Of a stretch of 64,000 nt of DNA, positions 1-11,828 are shown one piece after another (within the stretch, counting starts at the first letter, position 1; each line of letters starts with the position of its first letter). This DNA comes from Diadema setosum. Its lineage: Eukaryota > Echinodermata > Echinoidea > Diadematoida > Diadematidae. Under the pieces are notes generated by a model that saw nothing but the letters and a program-made list of their open reading frames with translations, was not told the origin of the DNA and did no database searches. The stretch spans positions 7,603,547 through 7,667,546 of the forward strand of contig CM067067.1 in NCBI GenBank assembly GCA_033980235.1, written 5' to 3'. A program made the position numbers and the translations under genes.

Positions 1-179
1 ATTGACATTTATTCTTCTGTGCTGATGTACTTGATGATAACAGACGGTAGGTGTAAAATTATTTAGCATGCATTCAAACTAAAAAAAAACTAGAAATGTC
101 GCTACAGCGACTGGTTATACCCCCGCCAAACAACATTTCATAAGCTTTGGTCAAAACAACATTTGATAAGCTTTGGTCA

Positions 180-1175
180 AAAAACTGAGGAAGTAGTTAA
201 ATCCGCAAGATCTTTCCTTGATCTTCTGCCATTAATATGCCGTTACCATGGCAACGTACTTTCGGGTACTGTCGAAAAATGCGTCTTGCACATCTACAAC
301 CAAAGGCACACATCTGTACCAAGTTTCATGGAAATTGGGCAAAAACTGAGGAAGTAGTTTGCAACACAAAATTTTCCATCATTTTGGCTCATAATATGTG
401 AGCTGTTACCATGGCAACATACTTTTTGTCACTGTCAAGAAATGTGTCATGCTGACCTGTATCCTAAGACAAACATTCAATATGAATTCCATGAGAATTG
501 GAAGAACACTGATGAAGCAGTTTTGCCATGAAGCATTTTGCCCTATATTTTACCAATAACATGCCGTTACCATGGCAACGCACTTTTTGCCACTGCGGAA
601 ATATGTGTCTTGCACATTAACATATTCAGATGAACACCTGTACCTAATTTCATAAAAATTGATCAAAAACTGTGGGAGGAGTTCGCGACGCAAGATTTGT
701 ACCCATTTTTGCCCATAATATGCCGTTACCATGGCAACGTACTTTGGGTACTGTCACAAAATACGTCTTGCACATCTACAACCCAAGGCACACATCTGTG
801 CCAAGTTTTATGGGAATCGGTTGAAAACTGAGGAAGTAGTTCGCGACGCAAGATTTGTACCCATTTTTGCCCATAATATGCCATTACCATGGCAACGTAC
901 TTTTGGGTACTGTCAAAAAATACGTCTTGCACATCTACAACCCAAGGCACACATCTGTGCCAAGTTTTATGGGAATCGGTTGAAAACTGAGGAAGTAGTT
1001 CGCGACGCAAGATTTGTACCCATTTTTGCCCATAATATGCCGTTACCATGGCAACGTACTTTTGGGTACTGTCAAAAAATACGTCTTGCACATCTACAAC
1101 CCAAGGCACACATCTGTGCCAAGTTTTATGGGAATCGGTTGAAAACTGAGGAAGTAGTTCGCGACGCAAGATTTG
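180..1175 (+). repeat. Tandem array, six ~159-bp units, each with an RFX X-box palindrome
   Basis: The palindrome GTTACCATGGCAAC recurs at 242, 405, 566, 725, 883 (first base A) and 1042, with spacings 163, 161, 159, 158 and 159. Units are nearly identical on the right and diverge toward the left, so the youngest copies are on the microsatellite side. Other conserved pieces are AAAACTGAGGAAGTAGTT and CATCTACAACCCAAGGCACA. Confidence 0.95.
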
Positions 1176-1181
1176 CAACGG

Positions 1182-1294
1182 ACCGACCGCCCGCCCGACC
1201 GCCCGCCCGACCGCCCGCCCGACCGCCCGCCCGACCGCCCGCCCGACCGACCGCCCGACCGACCGCCCGCCCGACCGCCCGACCGCCCGACCGT
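1182..1294 (+). repeat. GC-rich microsatellite (CCGCCCGA-type)
   Basis: About 113 bp built from CCGA and CCGCCCG blocks, in an otherwise AT-rich region. It belongs to the surrounding element. Confidence 0.95.
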
Positions 1295-2735
1295 ACGCTG
1301 ATTCCTATATACCCCCTTCAAACTTCGATTGGCGGGGGTATAAAAAAAAATTGCTACTGACACGACAGGGACATTATTCACTTTATCTATAAAATTTCGA
1401 AATGTATCAAATGTTACATATGCAACAAGGTACTGCACTAACAGTACAATAACAACAACTACAAAAAACACCTCACTGTTGTTTTGCTTTTATTCCACAA
1501 CATACACTGTTCTACTGTTCAGTATTATCACATTCAAAGATTCTACTTTTCATTGTATATCATATATACTTCGTACAATGACAAATATTTGAAGAGTGCT
1601 GGCATATTTGACTATTGAAACTGTAACAGGGATTTTAAAAGGGGAGAAGAGAAAATAGAGTTGAGTAACACTTTCCAGTATTAGCAACACAACTACAGTA
1701 GGTGCAGATGAATGTTTTATTTAGAGCACATTTTTCAGAAACGGCGTAATTTGAGTTACATATAAAGCCATGAACATGAAAAAGTATCATATTTTTAAGC
1801 ACACACTGAAGTGAGAAAGGAAAGCAGTGACACAAGATCTTGGTATCTTATAACATCCTGCTGAAAAACTGTCGCAGCAGCCGAGGGTGCCAGGGGGGCC
1901 GAAGAGGGATTTGGGGAGATTAAAGCTCGGGCTTAGGATCAGATCACGCCAACTTGGGATGGGAGGGATAAATTACGCATCAGTGACAGGCCGACTAAAG
2001 CTCCGGCCGTGTGCTCAATCAGCGGCCGGCGATGAAGATGTGATATTCCTAATGTTTGGTTCCCCGTGTGCCCAACACATGGATATCCACAGTTCAACAT
2101 GGGGTCATCCCCCAACACACAAGACATATGAAGGAGAGTCATAGTGTACATTAGTCATCACAATTTATGCAGGCACCACTGTGAAACTGTCTTGTCTCTC
2201 ACTGTGTACCAACAATTCCATGGTGCATTAGCTACATAATGCATTCTGCATAAAATATTCAAAGTCACCCAGAAACATCAACCCCAACCGATTCACTCAG
2301 ACTCTTGTCATCAGTACTTTATCCTGTTTATGTGTACCAGCACTGGTATTTTTAGCTTAAATACTTAAAAGGAGGGGGCAAGGTAAGGAAGATCAAACAT
2401 GAAAATGGGCCGTTATAAGACAGCTACATACCTGTAATAGTTATGTCAAATATTTTTTAATAATCAGTTTTGCTTTCTTTGCAGAATCAAAACTTTTTAA
2501 AAAATCTTAACAAGATCGAACGGATCTCTTCTTTCTCCAGACATCATTGCGATTTTACTATAATGAGTAATATCTGCTCTCAAAAAGAATTTGGTAAACA
2601 GTGAACAATTAATCACCTGAGCACATGCAACACATTTTTGTCATCAAACACAAGAACACACACACAAAATTTAGCATAATTTAATTCATGATAAAATCAT
2701 AAGTACATGCTTGCATATTTGTACCAGTGCTCATG

Positions 2736-2756
2736 GTGTCACCTCCCTGGTGTCAC
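2736..2756. mobile_element. Possible excision footprint of the CAGGGAGGTG family
   Basis: GTGTCAC at 2736-2742 and again at 2750-2756 flank only CTCCCTG, the outer seven bases of the family's right end. The 7-bp repeat fits the GTNNNAC pattern of the intact copies. Confidence 0.5.
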
Positions 2757-3721
2757 ACAAGTGAATCGTCTATGGACCATTGCTTCCAAATACCATTCTC
2801 ATTTATATTGCACTATATGGCAACCAGAATAATTGAGTTAAAGCAATGATCACTATCACAAATAACTTGAACACTCTATTTTCAGCTGCAAGTACTGGTA
2901 CTGGTACCTGAGATTAGTAAAAACCGTGTTTCTGTTCCCTTCTCACCATCACTATTGTAAAAGAGCACTGAATGTATCTTATGATTCCATTTTCATTACA
3001 AGCAAGAATATGTAGATGGGGATTTTTCACATTTGAGGCTTGACGGGCTGTAGTGTAAGCACATCATAAAAGTTATTATATCATGGCAAGGTTTGAATTC
3101 TCTGCATTGTACCTGGCACTCAAGTTAAAAAGAGAATAATCTATCAAATTACTTGACATAAATATCAAAGCAGTTTTCAAAGAACATTCAAGATAGCTCT
3201 CACAGGAATTTCCCCATATATCAGAGCATTACACAAAGATGCAATAAATGGCTTGAAGACAACAAAATGTTCCTATCATTCAATGGAACTCTGACAATAT
3301 TGGCACATTTCAGCTTAAATGGCATCTCTTTTGTCCTTTACATACAATCCACTTTGCGCTTTTGTGACTGGTGTGAAACTAGAACAGTCATGACAACTGG
3401 ACTTCCCTCAGTCGATCCCACCCCATACGGTATAAATGAGACACAGTTGAGGGCTCTGAAGTACGAATTATAATCAAAGTATTACATTATAATAATATAT
3501 ATGGGCACATGGGAAGGTCACACCAGGGCCTGTATTCCTCATTTCTTTCCTTCTTCTCCCCCCCCCCCCACCCCTCTCCTCTTCTACCTCCTCTTCCCCT
3601 GCCTCTATCACCATCCACTGGTCTCTTACTTGCCACTATTGATGCTATGTAGAGATTACTACAGCATGTATAGCTGGTCTGCCCATTGTAATAATGATAC
3701 CATACTTGATCATAACTACCT

Positions 3722-3900
3722 GGGCCCCGTTGCAAGAAAGTTGCAATCAATTGCAAATAATTGCTAATTTTGAAACAACCATTCTGATTGGCTCAGGGTC
3801 TGCCCTATTAAGAAGACATGCATGCAACAATGATTTTGATTGGCCAGTGACAATCAGTTGCAAGTTGCGTTTAAACGCAAAGTTTCTAGCAACGGGGCCC
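3722..3900. mobile_element. MITE with GGGCCCCGTTGC termini
   Basis: GGGCCCCGTTGCAAGAAA at the left is mirrored by TTTCTAGCAACGGGGCCC at the right. The element is 179 bp, non-coding, and contains further inverted TTGCAA/GCAAGT pieces. Confidence 0.85.
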
Positions 3901-4810
3901 TGGAGTGATATCACCACATATCAGCCCTGAACTCAGCCTAGCCCTGCTGGCATGCTGTGGTATGTTGTACCAGTGACTGCCCCGCCTTGCACACACACAG
4001 AAAGACGCACATAGCCGAGCACAGCATGAACATTTGTGCTGTAATGCCCCCACTGAATGTTCAATATGGTATAGGCCCTACATATTTCTGCCACATTCCG
4101 CTAACATTACAATCCCTTTCTAAGAGTGGGAGTTTGTTTATTTCCAGTCTTTCAAACATGATCTCATTAAATCCAAGGATGACATTAAATGCCATCAGCT
4201 ACGCATGAATGAAACTGAAACCGAAACCACATTTGGTAGTGCAGTTACAAAAAGATAATCGCAGCTTTTCCTTTTAATGTCCTATCGACAAGCTGTGTTT
4301 TTCTGTTACCCTAAAGCCCTAGAGGTTGTATCATGGCCTCTGTTAAAAAAAGATAAGAAAACTATATATCATATTGATAACCTGTTGTTTGCTTTATCTA
4401 TGTCTTGACTGGCTGAGTATTATCATTCATGATTCAAAAACTGTGTTGCCTTGAAAAATGTTTCACTTCATGCCCTTACAACCTCAAACACAAATATGTA
4501 TGAGTGGGACAAAGCACCAGAAGTAATGATATTGACAAGAGTTCAGTTCACAAGATTTGTAATCGTGTTGACTCCCCTCTTCCAAGTATTTTCTACTACC
4601 TGGCAGGCATTTCCCTAGAATGCACAAATGCTGTGAAACGCTGCAAGACTGCAAAAGACCTATGTGCCATATGAGCTATCAATGCAACTAATCAAGCCCA
4701 TTTCTTCAAGCGTAGCTCTCCGATGCATCAGCATAAAGGATTCTGTCCAAGTGCCATCAATCAAACCAGTCACACCTTTGGGGCAACACGATATCATGTG
4801 GTGCTACCCC

Positions 4811-4903
4811 TTAACCTGTTGAGGACAGGCTGATTTCGTGACAACATATATTTCCCATAGACGCCTGTCCAAGTAAACTTGGGACTCGTCTTCAATGGGT
4901 TAA
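4811..4903. mobile_element. Short fold-back repeat with TTAA ends
   Basis: TTAACCTGTTGAGGAC at the left is mirrored imperfectly by GTCTTCAATGGGTTAA at the right, 93 bp in total. Both ends are TTAA, the target used by piggyBac and Kolobok transposases. A similar start, TTAACCCGTTTGAGGA, occurs at about 45677. Confidence 0.65.
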
Positions 4904-6084
4904 GGAAACTTGAAGCCTGTAGCCCTCTACTGTGGATACAATCAAAGGAGAAGGTGGATTTCTAGACAGATATCAACAAGTGCACTAATTAAATGCCACT
5001 CATATTAATAACTTCTGTGATAAGCACCTGAGTTATAAATGGTCATCTTGCCCTATACTTAAACAGGAATCTGCGCAAAGTTGATTTTGCTGCTGATGAG
5101 GCTTAATTCGGCTGAAACAGACTGTCCAGCTTAGTCACTAATTAAGCAACACTTTCCAGCCCATCAAATTTTGTACTTAATGAGCTCCTACATAAATTAC
5201 TGCTACAAGTGTAGTTGAGCACTTTCAGCCATTGCAGTTCACACTTTCTCACCTACAAATACATTTGTTCATATCAGAGGATCATTTCCATTCCTGATTA
5301 CCAATACCAAGCATGGCAATACCCTCGATGCTGAAAATGGATAAGTGCTACTGTGATATAAAATACATGCATGCATACATTAATGTCAACATGTGGTATT
5401 TCAGGGCACTCGTAAACAAGGAGAGCAGCTATGCAGCTGACGAAGCATGGTATTACGGTTGTAGAAATCCAAAGTCTGTTGAAGCATGGAGCTACCTTGG
5501 AAGTTCCATGGTTGAAGCGGCCGAGCAGCGAAAAGCTGCACAACTGAGCCTTGGATTGATGACCTGGGAAATATGCAGGCACCATCCAATGCCTGCAGCT
5601 TAAGGAGAAAATGGGCCAAGGCAAATACTAATGGTACCAATCACCTGTCTTCCCTTGGGAATTCAATTTGTCATCCGTGTGTGTATATATACCAACTGAG
5701 GAAATCGCTTTAAATGTCCTATTCTAAATGGCACAATATATATGGCACAGCCTCTAAAGCTCTTGAAAAGAGCATTTTGCACAATCTGTTAGTTTGCCTG
5801 ACAAAATTTTGAATTACTTAAATGGTAGTAGTGTTAATTTGCAACCTTTTCTCCTCTATGGACTATGATTGTCATGATGATTTTGTTTTTGTTTTTGTTT
5901 TCGATTTCGTTTTTTTTTTGCCATGAAATTCTCACTGCCATGGAGTCTAGACTCATATAATGATAATAAATGGTTCTGCTTGTTGACACTATTTACTTGC
6001 TAAATCAGGTAAACAAAACTAATGAAAATTTTCAGAAATAATAGCACAGTCTATGTATCTAAAGTAGTGTTGCCAGTATTACAC

Positions 6085-6270
6085 TGGTCACTGGGAAGGC
6101 ACTCATATTATTAACCTATCCTGGCCAGTAAACCATTCATATACCTTGGTCAAGATGGTCATTGCATGTAAAGCACATTGTCCAAAGACATGTACAAGCC
6201 AGGTGGGACTTGAACCCAAGATTTTCTCCTCAAGGTCAGAGTCTTATCCACTATGCCACAGTGCTTCTAA
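6085..6270 (-). mobile_element. tRNA-derived SINE
   Basis: On the minus strand an A box TGGCATAGTGG (6258-6248) and a B box GGTTCAAGTCC (6216-6206) are spaced as in a tRNA promoter, and the T stem-loop TGGGTTCAAGTCCCA is intact. The acceptor arms do not pair, so this is not a working tRNA gene. A non-tRNA tail follows, toward about 6085. Confidence 0.75.
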
Positions 6271-6570
6271 TGATAATTGTAATATCTTAAATACCCTTTT
6301 GGGATCCACTCTGGCTGTCCATCTCAAAGCCTCTATATTCAGTTTTCTTAGTTAATATGAAGGACACTGTCGGCCTAGACACCATGGTTCCCCTGCAATG
6401 ATATCAGGAGCCACACTTCAATTTTTGCAGACATGTTCCAGTGATTCAGAGGGTACGATTACATGGTCTTCTGAGGCAATCTTAACTGTGATCTCACCCA
6501 ATAGCTGGTAAATTGCCATAAACCAGATACATGTATTGGCGAGACTCCTGCCACTTTAATATTCCTCTCC

Positions 6571-6604
6571 CCTCGCCCCCCCCCCCAAAAAAAAAAAAAA
6601 AAAA
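6571..6604 (+). repeat. Oligo-C/oligo-A junction
   Basis: A run of C passes directly into a run of about 19 A. Similar junctions occur at 22956-22990 and 25541-25565, and in reverse complement at 7800-7823. Confidence 0.9.
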
Positions 6605-7288
6605 CTCACCCCAATCAAACAACAACCCACCATCTGAATTCTTGATTTAATGTCATAAAATTGAAATGAAAATGAAATTCTCATTTGAAGTGAAATGTGT
6701 ACGGGCACATATATGGATGTGTGCATATAATAGTAGATCTATACAGTTATACAAACTGCATAGATATGTACACTAGGTTAGGTATCTGTAGATTCGTTCA
6801 TTCAGTTATTCATAGACACGTACATGCATGTGCAAAACAGTCATGTGTATTTCTGTCTGTCAGACTGTTATGCTAGAAAAAAAAAATGTGATGATCGACA
6901 AAAGGCCACATGGATGTCCACTTATAGATTTCCTGAAAACACTAAAAATACTGGAAAGTGAAGAGATGGCTAACAGATTGTTGAAGATATATTAAATGAT
7001 GGAAAGAGATAAAATCTAGATGAAAAGTAACAGATGTTCTGAGAGAGACATATGTAGCAGATAAGACACATTAAAACGGAGAGTATTAAACAGTCAGTGA
7101 ATTGGTGCATGTGTGCATATGTGTCTATTTATATGCAAGTACACATACAGATATCATTGTGTTATCATGTTTAAATTCTTTCACAACTGTTCATCATGCT
7201 TCCACCGCTATGAAACCCTCCAGTTACACATCACCACCATCCTGACAAGCATCTGCTACAGTCCGTTGACAAGGAGCAGTATAAAGGT

Positions 7289-7306
7289 CCCCCCCCCCCC
7301 CCCCCC
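7289..7306 (+). repeat. Poly-C run
   Basis: Eighteen consecutive C. The length may be unreliable because of sequencing slippage. Confidence 0.9.
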
Positions 7307-7788
7307 GACGCATAGCACATAGACTCTAATACAGCCGAGATGGGGTATGCCAGCCTGAGCTAAAATTGAGCTCGGCTCACTCAGATGAAATCAAGCTTGG
7401 CACATCTTGAGACCGTCGGATTGAGATTTGAGTGGATGCTTTACTTCATCTCATTGGGAAGCATCCCAGAATATTTCCCTTGAGGAGAACACACACTGTA
7501 ATCTTCTCTCAGGCAGCATTTCTCTTTTCAGAGGCAGTCCAACTGTTCCCTTTACTTCTATCACTTTCTCTGACTATGGCTTGGGATCACCAATGAATAT
7601 ATTGATGTATTTTCCACATCTTTAATCAATACATACCTTCTTAGGTATGCATTTTATGTTCAACATCCGAGCAGTTTTCGCACTGTAAAATCAAAATCTT
7701 ACTTGGGTATCATTTCATGCTCTTTGAAAGTGCACATGACTTGCAGTCACACAAAAAAGTGATGAAGTTGGTACTTAAATGTTACTTT

Positions 7789-7823
7789 CTTTTTTTCTCT
7801 TTTTTTTTTTGGGGGGGGGGGGG
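7789..7823 (+). repeat. Poly-T followed by poly-G
   Basis: A T-rich tract passes directly into a G run; this is the reverse-complement form of the C/A junctions elsewhere in the window. Confidence 0.9.
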
Positions 7824-9342
7824 TATATTCACACTACTGTGACTAGAACTGTACTCAATATACCACATTCACAGGACCATTGCCCACAGTGTTTGAATGT
7901 GAGGCTTCTATTAAAAGTAAATTTACTTCAGAGAAACTCATTTTACATGTAAGCAAAGGAACAACAACTACCATTGCTATTTTGAGCAAAATCAAACAAA
8001 TACCGATAATTTCCTGAATGAATGCCAATATGTCAGTGATCCTTTGGTCATCTAAAAACACTCACCAAGGCCGTGTTAATTGCTATATTACTCTGGAAAT
8101 AAGTCATCATGCATTTGCTCCAAAAACATCACTGGATTCACAAAACAAAACAAAAATCCTGGACCTTGGTTGAGATATATCTGGGTTAATGTTTCCTCAA
8201 AAAGCTGCCGTGACACAAGAGGCCAAAATTTACTGTTAACTCAGAGAGAAGTACTGACATCCCTTTAGACACACAACAAAAAAGGGGCGCTGCTCTAAAA
8301 GTATCGGTGCCAATATGGAATATGCAAAATGTGGAATATTCATGAAATTGTAAATTTAACAATTCATGACTGAAATACACATATACAAAGTAACAAACAA
8401 ACTGGAAATGGATGAATCATTCAAATTTGGAAAAAGAAGGGGATATTTTTCTCTTTTTTCCCCTTCAAAATTCAAGAGTAGAAGGGGGTAGTTTTGGTTT
8501 TAACAGTCCAGAATTTCTCTAAATGTAGCAAGCATTAAATGAGGAACTTGCCCCAAATAATAATGGATAGGAAACCATGAGCAGATGAGGAAATGAGGGA
8601 AGACCTGGCTCGATGAATGTGGTAACAGGTTTATGACAATCAAATCAAGTGGGGCAACCAACAGTCAACACCATCACATTTCCATCCTCGATATCAAAAA
8701 AGGTGAGACAACTGAAGTGTGACAATTCTCTAGCTCTTGTGGTGATGCAGCCATGGTGTTATATGAGGGTAACAGGAGTGAAAAGAAGGCAAGAAGGTCC
8801 AAGACTTTTGGTGAATACAATTGTAATTCATCAAAAGAACAGAACAGCTAATAGGTCATCTTTCATTATTTTACATCCCCATTAAAGTGAAATTAATGAA
8901 AAAAAAAAAGAAAAATCATCCAACTATTCTCCCATATGAATATTTTGAAGGGAACAAGTGGAACATTTGACAATAACATTCAGTTATAGGCACAGTTTAA
9001 AGGCTACCAATAATTGTGTTTTTTTTCCTCCAAAAATAGGATCTTTCTGATGAACAGTAGATGGCTCTTTAAGACTGACATAACCGGTGCCAAACATTAA
9101 TAAACCTGTAGGGATCAGCTGTTGTGACTACACCCTCCTCTCCCAGGCTATTTCATGTCATTTGCAGTCCAGAGCGTTAGTAACCATGAATCATAGATAC
9201 CTCACATGAACTGGAGATGGAAGGGCGCACTTCCTTCTTTTTGCCATCCTTTGTGCATTTTTCTTCCTAGATAACAAATCCCACAAGGATATACTTTGTA
9301 TTGTGTAGATTAATACCCCTTGCTTTGTTCTACAAAATCAGC

Positions 9343-9733
9343 TTAAAGGGACTGTACAGTACTGGTTGAGGTGGGGATTCATGTTTTGAACATTCCTAAG
9401 TGAGATAATGAAAAGCCTCTTATGAAATGTGAAAGAACATGTAATTTTAAGAAGGATTCAACGTTTATTTGATGAAAATTGGTTTTCAAATGGCCGAGAT
9501 ATCCAAAAAAGTGCTAATAGTAAAAGGCGACATGCCACAACTTTATTATCATCTCTTTGTTTCACCTTGTTTTTGGATATCTCAGCCATTTCAAAACCGA
9601 TTTTCATCGAATAAACTTTTGATACCCCTTAGAACTGCATGCTCTTTGACATCTCATAGAGTGGTTTCTGAATATCTCGCAAAATGTTAAAAGCTAAATC
9701 CTCACTTCGACCAGAACTGTACACACCCTTTAA
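9343..9733. mobile_element. TTAA-flanked fold-back MITE, copy 1
   Basis: TTAAAGGGACTGTACAG at the left and CTGTACACACCCTTTAA at the right are inverted, with TTAA on both sides. Internal arms also mirror each other around GATATCC and GAAAATTGGTTTTCA. The last ~38 bp are duplicated in tandem at about 9734-9770. Copy 2 is at 31355-31744. Confidence 0.85.
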
Positions 9734-11521
9734 TCCTCACCTCGACCAGAACTGTACACACCTTTTTTAAAACAATATCTTGGCACTTTTATTGTTACTT
9801 TGTGGGGGTGGGGGCTTTGCAGTCATTTCCTACACAGCCATGATTGCGTGTTCATGCAGAATTACTTCCCTTTTCCTAAACGTCATAATATGTCACAGTG
9901 CAGCGCTTCACAGAATACATGCCAATGCTTCAGTGCAGTGAAAGGGATTCTTTGTGACAGCCACATCATTAAATGCAGAGGGTCTAGTTATATGTTTATT
10001 TTCTCTCTTTGCTTTGTTATTTTGGTATGAAATTTTCTAAATATAACACAGAGAGTCAAAAGGGTTTGTAGTCACAATTAAAACATTTTACCGGCTTCTC
10101 ATAAAAACAAAACAAGCCTATTGTTCATCTTTTTGTTTAAATGAGACTCTTTGTATGGCACAGTGGCAAACCTATATCCCATTTTATTGCTTGGTCAGAA
10201 ACAGAATGTATTGGGTAATTTGACTCACTGTCATGAAATACCTTCTGGGGGAGGGGCGTGGATGGAAGAAATGAAATATAAGAGGCTTGCTCACTATGAC
10301 ATGAGTAAGGATGACAATCACTTATATTATCACAACAACTGCACTGCCCATTGAAGTGGTTCAAGTTACACAGCTCGAGATCTGTACAATCAATGTCATT
10401 CTACACTACACATCAACACCATGACACCATACTTTCCACAATAAGCTAAATAGTATCAATAGCACTGGGGGAGGTGGACATTAACGAATCAAATAACAGA
10501 TTCATGACATTCAGAGCAATGATAATAATAACTGCATAGTGGGCGGAACACGACATATCCTTACCCTTACATACCCTACGGACAGTGACCACTTGGCCAT
10601 AGGAGTTGCAGAAAATGGATAAGGACTTGTTGAGTAGGAGATATTATCCTTTGAACATCCATAGACCAGTTTGTCAAATTAAGTTGCGCTACTTCAGCAG
10701 TAATAAGTGGCCAAAATGTCCTTTGAGTCATTGGCGTATCAGGACAATCAGAAGCATGTAACCCAGATTCAACTTTCGTTCACTTCCTTGTGGTCAGCAG
10801 TCAGACTTCTGTCAACTCTTCACAACCTCTCACAGTCCTGAGTCACTCCACACAAATCTGTTCTGGCTTATTTTTGTGGAGGTGGTTGGCTCTCGTCATG
10901 CATTTCTTTTCTCCTTTGTTTTCTTGTCTTCTTTGTGCAAGCACATGATAACCTTTGTCTGGTGAGCTGTTTTCAACTCTAGAAGTCCTGTAAAATGTTG
11001 TTGTTTTTCACCATGAAGGCAGCTGGCTTAAAAGAAGAATACCAGAGGTAAACAAAACCATATGGCTGCCACTGACCACCAGTTTGTGGTCAGTGGTCTG
11101 CTAGCTCTGAGCACATTCTCACAATCCCTCTGCAAATACTGCGCTTTTACTGTCAATGACCTCCTATTCAAATCAAATACACTTTCTACTTTCTACACTT
11201 ATGCTACTACTCATGCACAATGGAGGAATATTTATGAAGGCTATATTTGTCCATGTTTTGTAGTCCTCATCACTGTATATTATATGCATACAGTCTTAAA
11301 GCATGGGGTTTCAGCGGATTACTACTTTCAGTCCTTTATAATAGTTAATAAAATCAGGGAATATCTACATGTATTAATGATATTCAAGGGTTTGTTTTCT
11401 TGTTCTGGTTCTCCATGGGTGTGTATGTCAGTGAGGTATTTATGGTTTTGCTGTTTTGGTCTGGTTGTAGGGGGAGAGGTAGGTGGGGGCTCTTTTAAGA
11501 CTCCATTGAACTTGATCTTGA

Positions 11522-11539
11522 TTTTTTTTTTTTTTTTTT
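11522..11539 (+). repeat. Poly-T run
   Basis: Eighteen T. Confidence 0.9.
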
Positions 11540-11809
11540 CAGAGACAAGCTTTTGAAAAATAAGCTTTTGTGAACAGCTTAGCAAATCTGCACAGTACCA
11601 TATTCAGAGAGATGACAGCTGTTTACCTCATTTCTTATGTTCACATCACAACAGGAAATCTGCAAAATTGCTAATTGCCTATTTCAGCATGATGGTACCA
11701 CATTCAACACCAGGTATTTACAAGTCTATTGTGGACAATAGAGAGTACACAAATTTGTTATGTAGCCAGAAATTACTGTCATCATTCACTGCATGTTTGA
11801 CATATATAT

Positions 11810-11828
11810 GGGGGGGGGGGGGGGGGGG
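11810..11828 (+). repeat. Poly-G run
   Basis: Nineteen consecutive G after a short AT repeat; a possible G-quadruplex former. Confidence 0.9.

Larger units (their letters stand above)
116..1342. mobile_element. Tsp/pearl-like non-autonomous transposable element
   Basis: TATACCCCCGCC at 116-128 is mirrored by GGCGGGGGTATA at 1331-1342, forming short inverted termini. Between them lie a ~159-bp repeat core (about 180-1175), a GC-rich ACCG/CCCG microsatellite (1182-1294), and a terminal hairpin formed by TATACCCCC (1308-1316) with the right end. This order matches what is known of sea urchin Tsp and bivalve pearl elements, which have a ~160-bp tandem core next to a tetranucleotide microsatellite, and of Helentron-associated elements. 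No transposase is present. Open frames through the core are side products of the repeats. Confidence 0.8.

Noticed and set aside
726..1360. Long overlapping frames on both strands, with repeated peptide units
   Set aside because: They arise because ~159 bp is a multiple of three, so the tandem core keeps one frame open. No start context or conserved domain.
5440..5592. Possible minus-strand exon between a TTAAGCTGCAG acceptor and an AAG/GTAGCT donor
   Set aside because: The boundaries look acceptable, but the peptide matches no atos region I recognise, and the phase link to exon 4 cannot be tested here.
6197..6270. Functional tRNA gene
   Set aside because: The acceptor arm does not pair and a SINE-like tail follows.
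11062..11556. 164-codon plus-strand frame
   Set aside because: Low-complexity, Phe/Cys-rich, ends in a poly-T tract and has no recognised motif; a chance frame in AT-rich DNA.
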